Part shown: positions 43,708 through 49,869 of the stretch, one piece after another
How positions within the stretch are numbered: position 1 is the stretch's first letter
Layout of the letters: every line of letters starts with the position of its first letter
Origin: CAG-217 sp963605415
GTDB taxonomy: Bacteria; Bacillota; Clostridia; Oscillospirales; Acutalibacteraceae
Length of the DNA: 64,000 nucleotides
Assembly (NCBI GenBank): GCA_963605415.1
Contig: CAVCUL010000011.1
Span: forward strand, 3,484-67,483
Direction of reading: 5' to 3'
Position numbers and translations under genes: made by a program
Notes under the pieces: model-generated
Told to the model about the DNA's origin: nothing
Seen by the model: the letters and a program-made list of their open reading frames with translations, nothing else
Database searches by the model: none

Positions 43708-45141
43708 ATGAAATATGCAGCGGCATATATCCGTGTAAGTGACGACCGGCAGGACGAGTACAGCCCGGACAGCCAGCTTAAGCTCATTCGTGAGTACGCC
43801 GGCAGGAACAGCTACTGCGTGCCGGATGAATATGTGTTCTATGACGATGGTATCTCCGGGCGCAGCGTAAAAAAGCGCAAGGCATTCAATGATATGATTG
43901 CATTCGCAAAAAGCAAGGAACACCCATTCCAGGCAATTCTTGTATGGAAGTTCAGCCGATTTGCCCGGAACCAGGAAGAGAGCATTGTATATAAATCCAT
44001 GCTGCGGCGCATCGGCGTGTCGGTGATCTCCATATCCGAGACCATAGACGACTCGCCCTTTGCTCCGTTGATCGAGCGCATTATAGAATTCATGGACGAG
44101 TATTACAGCACCCGCCTGTCGCAGGAAGTGACCCGAGGTATGACCGAGAAAGCAAGCCGTGGTGAAGCCATGAGTGCCGGCGCCTTTGGGTATGATCTGC
44201 AAAACAAGGTATTCATACCGAACGAGGACGCACCCACCGTGCGGTACATCTTCAACGCCTTCCTATCTGGCAAGGGCTACCGCAAGATCGCTATGGAGCT
44301 GAACGCCATGGGCGTAAAGACCTACCGTGGCAACCCGCCCGATAACCGCTTTGTAGAATACATACTGATGAACCCGGTGTATGCGGGCAAAATTCGCTGG
44401 AGTGCAGACGGCAGGGCTTCCAGGGACCGGTACAAAGGCGACAACAGCAAGGTTATGTATGTGGACGGCAAGCACCAGCCCATCATAGATCAAGACACAT
44501 TCGATCAGGTGCAGGAGAAGATTATGGAACAGAAAAGACGGTACGGCAAGTGGCAGCGCAAGGAACAGCCGGTTGCATTCATGCTTAAAGGACTATTGCG
44601 TTGCGACACCTGCGGCGCCACACTGACTTATATTGCCGCCAGGGACCCCGCTGTGCAATGCCACAACTACGCCAGGGGCAAGTGCAAGGTATCCCACTAC
44701 CTATCCATACGCAAGGCCAACGCTGCGGTGATTGCTGCCATTGAGAAGTCTCTGGAGACGCTGGAGTTCAATGTACTGCCAAAAGAGCAGCTGCAAAATG
44801 AAGCGGTAGACTACTCCCTACTCATTCGCAAGGAAGAAGAAAAGATCAAGCGGGCCAGCGACGCCTACGACGCCGGGTTTGACACACTGGAGGAATACGG
44901 CCGCAAAAAGCGGGCATTCCAAAACAAAATTGAAGCACTCAAAGCCGAACAGGCTAAGGCCGAAGAATCGCAGAGCAACGAAATCCCGCCCCAGTTCGTC
45001 CAGCAAGCCAGTTTTGTGCTCGATTTGATAAAGTCTCCGGAGACAGCAGAAAGTGTCAAAAACGAAGCCCTGCGCTCCATCGTGGACCACATCACATTCA
45101 AAAAGCCTGACAACAAACTGGAGATATTCTACTATATTTGA
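43708..45141 (+). CDS. int: Large serine recombinase (prophage integrase)
   Basis: A 477-residue serine integrase. The resolvase domain starts MKYAAAYIRVSDDRQDEYSP with catalytic Ser11 and has VWKFSRFARNQEE with the active-site Arg residues. The recombinase domain follows (RKIAMELNAMGVKTYRGNPP), then a zinc ribbon near residue 300 (LRCDTCGATL ... CHNYARGKCKVSH) and a coiled-coil arm (about 370-430) that controls synapsis. It joins attP and attB at a 2-bp core; excision needs a directionality factor that was not identified. The gene ends 110 bases from attR. The start follows GGGAG. Confidence 0.95.
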   Translation: MKYAAAYIRVSDDRQDEYSPDSQLKLIREYAGRNSYCVPDEYVFYDDGISGRSVKKRKAFNDMIAFAKSKEHPFQAILVWKFSRFARNQEESIVYKSMLRRIGVSVISISETIDDSPFAPLIERIIEFMDEYYSTRLSQEVTRGMTEKASRGEAMSAGAFGYDLQNKVFIPNEDAPTVRYIFNAFLSGKGYRKIAMELNAMGVKTYRGNPPDNRFVEYILMNPVYAGKIRWSADGRASRDRYKGDNSKVMYVDGKHQPIIDQDTFDQVQEKIMEQKRRYGKWQRKEQPVAFMLKGLLRCDTCGATLTYIAARDPAVQCHNYARGKCKVSHYLSIRKANAAVIAAIEKSLETLEFNVLPKEQLQNEAVDYSLLIRKEEEKIKRASDAYDAGFDTLEEYGRKKRAFQNKIEALKAEQAKAEESQSNEIPPQFVQQASFVLDLIKSPETAESVKNEALRSIVDHITFKKPDNKLEIFYYI

Positions 45142-45230
45142 CGGATTTTTAGCCGCATTTTCCTCCACGGATTGAAAAATAAGTGCGATTTTTGGCTTAA
45201 CGCCGTCATTGACTGTCCGCATTTTGACTC

Positions 45231-45274
45231 TATATCTAAATGCAATAAAGGCCGCCATACTGGCTGATGATAAT
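45231..45274. other. attR, right prophage junction
   Basis: Phage half-site TATATCTAAATGCAATAAAG plus one base (45231-45251), core CC (45252-45253; GG on the gene strand), then cotJC coding sequence. Joined with attL it predicts attB inside codon Gly31 of cotJC and a 44-bp near-palindromic attP. The stretch from 45142 to here holds no gene. Confidence 0.88.
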
Positions 45275-45343
45275 GGATGCAGCGCGGGGGTCCGGATTTT
45301 TGATGTTGATTGGGTACTGCAATTTTTTTATATAACTAAACAT
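45252..45343 (-). pseudogene. cotJC: cotJC 5' part, split by the prophage
   Basis: The ATG at 45343 has AAAAGGAG 8 bases upstream and encodes MFSYIKKLQYPINIKNPDPR, then ASIIISQYGG, matching the start of CotJC proteins up to the conserved QYGGPDGEL. After Gly30-Gly31 the frame enters phage DNA and stops at TAG four codons later (LYCI then stop). Together with 6620-7129 it gives a full-length protein. A mother-cell-sigma-like element, AC-N17-CATAGTATG, lies upstream on this strand (45364-45391); this is a weak prediction. No cotJA or cotJB is seen next to it. Confidence 0.9.
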
Positions 45344-45454
45344 ACCATCTCTCCTTTTCTCTGCATACTATGCAAAGAGGCACCATCAGGTGTCGGATAA
45401 AGCTCATTGTCGAAAGAAACTGTGCCGTTTGGGGCAAGTTTTTCTGCAAATCGG

Positions 45455-45483
45455 TTGCCACCGGGTGCAAAGTGTGATAAAAT
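45455..45483 (+). promoter_or_regulatory. Promoter of galT
   Basis: TTGCCA (45455-45460), 17 bp, TAAAAT (45478-45483), 47 bp before the galT start. Confidence 0.65.
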
Positions 45484-45529
45484 AAAGGCTCAAAAAATCG
45501 ACTGCTTGGCAGAAAAAGAAGGTGGAACC

Positions 45530-47026
45530 ATGAATGTATTTGAGGGAATCGCAGCGCTGACAGAATATGGGGTGCGCACCGGCCTAATCGAGGAGGCAGA
45601 CCGCACCTGGGCAATAAATCAACTGCTGGCAGCACTGGAGCTGGATGCATACGAGGAACGCACCGTCACCGGCCAGCCGGCACTGACGAAAATTTTAGAT
45701 ACTTTGCTGGACTATGCCTGCGCCAACGGACTGTGTCAGGATTCCGTAGTATATCGTGATCTGTTTGACACCAAACTGATGGGTCTGCTAACCCCACGGC
45801 CCTCTGCGGTGATCCGCCGGTTTTGGGATCTGTACACAGACAGCCCCAAAGCAGCCACAGACGACTACTACGCCTTTAGCAAAGCCACCAATTATATTCG
45901 CGCAGACCGTCTGGCCAAGGACGCCAAGTGGATCACCCCCACCCCTTACGGCGATATGGATATGACCATTAATCTGTCCAAGCCGGAGAAGGACCCCAAG
46001 GCCATTGCGGCTGCCCTGCAAATGAAGCAGAGCGCTTACCCCAAATGCCAGTTGTGCAAGGAGAACGAGGGCTACGCCGGGCGGGTCAATCACCCGGCAC
46101 GGCAAAATCACCGGATCATTCCCCTGGAAATGGGTGGCGGTCGGTGGTATATGCAGTATTCGCCCTACGGCTACTACAACGAGCACTGCATTGTGTTTAA
46201 CGGCCGGCACACACCTATGAAAATCGATCGCAGCGCGTTCCAAAAGCTGTTTGATTTTGTAAAGACCTTCCCTCATTATTTTGTAGGTTCCAATGCGGAC
46301 CTGCCTATCGTGGGCGGCTCCATTCTCACCCACGAGCACTTCCAAGGCGGGCGCTATACCTTTGCCATGACCAAGGCACCGATAGAGACAACCTATGCCT
46401 TTCCCGGCTACCGGGACATCGAAGCCGGCATTATCAAGTGGCCTATGTCTGTACTGCGCCTGCGCGGGGACAAACCGGCGCGCATTTGCGACCTGGCAGA
46501 CAAAGTGCTGCAAAGCTGGCGCTGCTATACAGACCCGGAGGCCTTTATCTATGCGGAGACCGAGGGTACGCCCCACAACACCATTACCCCCATCGCCCGG
46601 TTCCGGGACGGCAAATATGAGCTGGACCTGGTGCTGCGCAACAACATCACCACCCCGGCGTGCCCGGACGGCCTATACCACCCCCATCCGGAGTACCATC
46701 ATATTAAGAAAGAGAATATCGGCCTAATTGAAGTCATGGGTCTGGCGGTGCTGCCGGCGCGGTTAAAGACCGAGTTGGAACTGCTGCGGGACGCACTGCT
46801 CAGCGGCGCAGATATTGCTGCTGACGAACGCATTGCCAAGCACAAGGACTGGGCAATGGAGATCGCCGCCAAGAACACATTGACCGCCGAGAATTGTATG
46901 GACATTCTGCAACAGGAGGTTGGCAAAGTCTTTGCCGCTATTTTGGAGCAGTGCGGCGTGTTTGACCGCAACGACGCCGGTAAGGCCCAGTTCCTGCGTT
47001 TCCTGGACAGCGTAGAGACCGCGTAA
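45530..47026 (+). CDS. galT: UDP-glucose--hexose-1-phosphate uridylyltransferase, type 2 GalT
   Basis: A 498-residue GalT of the Firmicutes type 2 family, longer than the E. coli type. The active-site region is seen as GGSILTHEHFQGGRYTFAM, and CQLCKENEGYAGRVNHPARQ and YYNEHCIVFNGRHTPM match family blocks. It exchanges UMP between UDP-glucose and galactose-1-phosphate in the Leloir pathway. The start at 45530 follows AGAAGGTGG. No galK or galE is adjacent, and it is divergent from cotJC. Confidence 0.93.
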   Translation: MNVFEGIAALTEYGVRTGLIEEADRTWAINQLLAALELDAYEERTVTGQPALTKILDTLLDYACANGLCQDSVVYRDLFDTKLMGLLTPRPSAVIRRFWDLYTDSPKAATDDYYAFSKATNYIRADRLAKDAKWITPTPYGDMDMTINLSKPEKDPKAIAAALQMKQSAYPKCQLCKENEGYAGRVNHPARQNHRIIPLEMGGGRWYMQYSPYGYYNEHCIVFNGRHTPMKIDRSAFQKLFDFVKTFPHYFVGSNADLPIVGGSILTHEHFQGGRYTFAMTKAPIETTYAFPGYRDIEAGIIKWPMSVLRLRGDKPARICDLADKVLQSWRCYTDPEAFIYAETEGTPHNTITPIARFRDGKYELDLVLRNNITTPACPDGLYHPHPEYHHIKKENIGLIEVMGLAVLPARLKTELELLRDALLSGADIAADERIAKHKDWAMEIAAKNTLTAENCMDILQQEVGKVFAAILEQCGVFDRNDAGKAQFLRFLDSVETA

Positions 47027-47046
47027 AATCCAATAAATACAAAAGG

Positions 47047-47077
47047 AGCCGCACAGAAAGATCTGTGCGGCTTTGTT
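47047..47077. terminator. Bidirectional terminator between galT and the MATE gene
   Basis: Stem AGCCGCACAGA-AAGA-TCTGTGCGGCT, then TTGTT; the minus side has CCTTTT. It separates convergent genes. Confidence 0.85.
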
Positions 47078-47091
47078 CTGTTCATTTCTAA

Positions 47092-48426
47092 TCAGGATTT
47101 AATTTGCACCGCTTTGCGATACACCGCCAGGGCAATACCGGCAGTGAGCAACTCGGCGATCCAAAAGGCGTGCCACACACCGGCGGCGCCCAGCACCCGG
47201 CTCAGCAGGAAAGCCACCGGGACGATGATCACCAAATACCGGCAAAGGGAGATCACCAGAGAGGGCGTGCCTTTGCCCAGTCCCTCCAGCGCACCGGAGG
47301 CAGTCACCGACACGGCAGACACAATGAACCCGCCACTGATGATCCGCAGCGCCGTTTTACCGGCAGAAACTGTGGCTGCATTCTCGGTAAACAGACCGAT
47401 CAGCTGACCGGGGATCACCAGGCACAGCACGGTGCCCACCACCATAATGGCGGCAGTCATGACCAAGACGGTGCGGAAGATCTGCTTGACCCGCCCATAT
47501 TCCTTGGCGCCGTAATTGAACCCGATCACCGGGCGCATGCCCTGCACAATGCCGTTGGCCGGCAGATACAGAAAAGTTTGCAATTTATAATACGCGCCTA
47601 AAATCAGCACATAGGTCTGGGAGAACGCGGCCAAAATGGCGTTCAGTGCAGAGATCAGCACCGAGGGCAGCGCCAGGTTCAGCGCCGCCGGAATGCCGAT
47701 GGCATAGAGCCGCCCCACCAGGTGCCGGGACGGCCGCAGGTGCTGCAAGCGGATCTTGACAGAAATGGGGCGCAGATAGTAGAACAGCAGGTAGATCACC
47801 AGGGTAAGCACCTGGCCCAGCCCGGTAGCCAGCGCCGCACCGTCAATGCCCATTTTGGGGAACGGCCCCAGGCCGAAGATCAACAGCGGGTCCAAAATAA
47901 TATTGGCCAGGCACCCCAGCCCCAGGCCCACCATGGTCACTTTCATACGACCTACTGCCTGGAAGATCTTTTCAAAGGCCAGGTCTGCATTGATGATGAT
48001 GGAAAATCCAAAGACGATGCGTCCGTAGCGCACCCCCAGATCGATCACCGCCCGATCCTTGGAAAACGCCTGCAAAAACAGCGGAATAATGGCAATGCAC
48101 ACGCCGGTGAGCACCACCCCGTGCACCAGCGCCCACAGCATACCCTGGGTGGCCGCCTGATCCGCCCGCTGCTGCTTGCCGGCGCCCAAATACAACGCGA
48201 TCACCGCGCTGATCCCCACGCCAAACCCAATGGCAATGGCGTTGACCAGATTTTGCAAGGGATACACCAGCGACAGCGCCGTCATGGCGTCCTCGCTGAT
48301 ACGGGCTACGAAGTAGCTGTCTACAATATTATAAAGGGCGTTCACCAGCATGGAGAGCACCATGGGCAGCGCCATAGAGGTGATCAGCGGCAGCACCGTC
48401 TTTTTGCGCATAAACTGTTCGTCCAT
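47092..48426 (-). CDS. MATE family efflux transporter
   Basis: A 444-residue protein with about 12 membrane segments in two similar halves. LPMVLSMLVNALYNIVDSYF near residue 20 and ALSLVYPLQNLVNAIAIGFG are typical of DinF/NorM-like MATE exporters; RPVIGFNYGAKEYGRVKQIF marks the second half. It probably exports drugs or toxic metabolites using a sodium or proton gradient. The start at 48426 follows AAAGGAG. The leader holds a terminator, suggesting attenuation. Confidence 0.9.
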   Translation of the reverse strand: MDEQFMRKKTVLPLITSMALPMVLSMLVNALYNIVDSYFVARISEDAMTALSLVYPLQNLVNAIAIGFGVGISAVIALYLGAGKQQRADQAATQGMLWALVHGVVLTGVCIAIIPLFLQAFSKDRAVIDLGVRYGRIVFGFSIIINADLAFEKIFQAVGRMKVTMVGLGLGCLANIILDPLLIFGLGPFPKMGIDGAALATGLGQVLTLVIYLLFYYLRPISVKIRLQHLRPSRHLVGRLYAIGIPAALNLALPSVLISALNAILAAFSQTYVLILGAYYKLQTFLYLPANGIVQGMRPVIGFNYGAKEYGRVKQIFRTVLVMTAAIMVVGTVLCLVIPGQLIGLFTENAATVSAGKTALRIISGGFIVSAVSVTASGALEGLGKGTPSLVISLCRYLVIIVPVAFLLSRVLGAAGVWHAFWIAELLTAGIALAVYRKAVQIKS

Positions 48427-48429
48427 CTG

Positions 48430-48562
48430 TTCTCCTTTCTGCTTGCAGGTATAAAAAAGCCACGCACCCCGTAGAGTGTGTGGCGAAAAGATGAGCAACT
48501 CCGGAAAAATCCACAACCGAATTTTCGTCCCGTATTGTAGCATAGCCACCGCCCGCTGTCAA
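48430..48562 (-). promoter_or_regulatory. Promoter and attenuator-like leader of the MATE gene
   Basis: Minus-strand TTGACA (48557-48562), 17 bp, TACAAT (48534-48539), start near 48527. About 45 bases later a stable hairpin forms, GCCACACACTC-TACG-GGGTGCGTGGC, followed by TTTTTTAT, all before the ribosome site and start at 48426. The segment before the hairpin (CCGGAGTTGCTCATC) may pair with it or bind a ligand; no known riboswitch class was recognised. Confidence 0.6.
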
Positions 48563-48599
48563 GCGGTAGCAAAAAATCGAAAAAATTTTACCGAACCTC

Positions 48600-48630
48600 T
48601 TGACTTGGAGTAAACTCAAAGTGCTATGAT
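48600..48630 (+). promoter_or_regulatory. MerR-type promoter of the cupin operon (19-bp spacer)
   Basis: TTGACT (48600-48605), 19 bp, TATGAT (48625-48630). The spacer holds the dyad ACTTGGAGT-AA-ACTCAAAGT. Over-long spacers with a central dyad are the mark of MerR-family activation. Confidence 0.8.
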
Positions 48631-48675
48631 AAAGGCAAAGGCGGCCAAAGGCCGCAAAATAAGGAGGTTTTATCT

Positions 48676-49122
48676 ATGAAATATGCAACGGAAGAAGCCT
48701 TCGCCGGTGCCAACGCATTTGGCAAAGGCGCCGCCAACACGGCTTATGCCCAATACTTTGTGGGCAACTCTTATCTCAATCCCCTGACCGATCCCAAGGC
48801 CACGGCGCTGCACCTGTCCAATGTGACCTTTGAGCCGGGGTGCCGCAACAACTGGCACATTCACCATGCCACAAAAGGCGGCGGTCAGCTGCTGATCTGC
48901 ACCGCCGGTGAGGGCTGGTATCAGGAATGGGGCAAGGCTCCGGTGGCGCTGCACGAGGGTATGGTCATTACCATTCCACCGGAGGTAAAGCACTGGCACG
49001 GCGCCAAGCGCGACAGCTGGTTCTCCCACATTGCGATGGAGGTGCCCGGCGAGAACACCGCTAACGAGTGGTGCGAGCCGGTGAGCGACGCGGATTATAA
49101 CGCACTGGAGGCAGAAAAATGA
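48676..49122 (+). CDS. Cupin domain protein
   Basis: A 148-residue single-domain cupin. Motif 1 is GCRNNWHIHHATKGGGQLLI (metal-binding His and Glu/Gln positions) and motif 2 is PPEVKHWHGAKRDSWFSHIA. Proteins of this pattern pair with carboxymuconolactone decarboxylase-like partners in many gut Clostridia. The start follows AAGGAGG and the stop overlaps the next gene by 4 bases (ATGA). Reaction unknown; oxidative or carbonyl stress is a guess from the MerR-type promoter. Confidence 0.85.
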   Translation: MKYATEEAFAGANAFGKGAANTAYAQYFVGNSYLNPLTDPKATALHLSNVTFEPGCRNNWHIHHATKGGGQLLICTAGEGWYQEWGKAPVALHEGMVITIPPEVKHWHGAKRDSWFSHIAMEVPGENTANEWCEPVSDADYNALEAEK

Positions 49123-49802
49123 GTTTGCAAAACACAGACCCGGAATACGCCCAGCGACTGGTCGCATTCCTTGAAGAAGTAAAGAACGAACCGGACAGCA
49201 CGCTGGAGCCCGCCACCCGCTGGCTGGCGATCCTGTCCACCCTCACCGGCAGTGGCAGTGTAGACGCCTACAAAGAGGCGTTGCCCCAGGCACTGGAAGA
49301 GGGACTTGACCCGGTGGCTGTCAAGGAGATGGTGTACCAGGCCACCGACTACCTGGGCTATGGCCGTGCGCTGCCGTTCCTGCACGCCACCAACGAGGCA
49401 CTGACTGCCGCCGGTATCGCCCTCCCCCTGCCCGACCAGGCGACCACCACCACGGACGACCGGCTGGAAAAGGGCATTGCCGCCCAAGTGGAGATCTTTG
49501 GCGACCACATGAACGAGGCGTGGAAAGCCGGCACCGTCAACCGCTACCTGGCAGCCAACTGCTTTGGCGATTACTACACCCGCACCGGGCTGGACCTGGC
49601 CCAGCGGGAGATGATCACCTTCTGCTTTCTCTCTGCCCAAGGGGGCTGCGAGCCCCAGCTGACCGCCCACGCCAAGGGCAATATGAATATGGGCAATGAC
49701 GCCGCATTCCTGACCAAGGTAGTGCTCCAGTGCCTGCCTTACATCGGCTATCCCCGCAGCTTGAACGCCATGCGCTGCATTGCGGAAGCCGCCAAACAAT
49801 AA
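49119..49802 (+). CDS. Carboxymuconolactone decarboxylase family protein, two CMD repeats
   Basis: A 227-residue protein with two CMD/AhpD-like helical repeats, one near residues 30-105 (EGLDPVAVKEMVYQATDYLG) and one near 135-220 (DLAQREMITFCFLSAQGGCE). The second repeat has a single Cys instead of the CxxC of AhpD, so an AhpD-type peroxidase is unlikely. Coupled to the cupin gene; both follow the MerR-type promoter. Confidence 0.85.
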   Translation: MSLQNTDPEYAQRLVAFLEEVKNEPDSTLEPATRWLAILSTLTGSGSVDAYKEALPQALEEGLDPVAVKEMVYQATDYLGYGRALPFLHATNEALTAAGIALPLPDQATTTTDDRLEKGIAAQVEIFGDHMNEAWKAGTVNRYLAANCFGDYYTRTGLDLAQREMITFCFLSAQGGCEPQLTAHAKGNMNMGNDAAFLTKVVLQCLPYIGYPRSLNAMRCIAEAAKQ

Positions 49803-49821
49803 CCCCCAAAAAACAAAGAAC

Positions 49822-49857
49822 ACCCCTGCACAGCAGCACGCCGTGCGGGGGTTTTGT
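49822..49857 (+). terminator. Terminator after the cupin-CMD operon
   Basis: Stem CCCC-T-GCAC / GTGC-G-GGGG followed by TTTTGT. It lies between convergent CMD and sbcC genes. Confidence 0.7.
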
Positions 49858-49869
49858 ATGTGTATGCAG

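Larger units (their letters stand above)
7130..45251. mobile_element. 38.1-kb prophage (short-tailed, N4-gp56 capsid type) inserted in cotJC
   Basis: Its limits are set by the two halves of cotJC and the paired attachment half-sites. Late genes (TerS to endolysin) and early genes run on the minus strand; cI, a membrane protein, a nucleotidyltransferase fusion and the serine recombinase run on the plus strand at the right end. Terminase, portal, scaffold, protease, capsid, tail-tube-like, internal virion, fibre, holin and lysin genes all look intact, so the phage may still be active. No tape-measure or sheath gene is seen, which suggests podovirus-like virions. Confidence 0.93.

Noticed and set aside
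7130..45251. tRNA or tmRNA gene as the integration site
   Set aside because: Neither junction shows a tRNA-like fold or long direct repeat; the junctions fall in a protein-coding gene with a 2-bp core.
45350..45500. A cotJB-like gene upstream of the cotJC 5' piece
   Set aside because: The minus-strand frame there has no start codon and no CotJA or CotJB sequence features; it overlaps the galT promoter.
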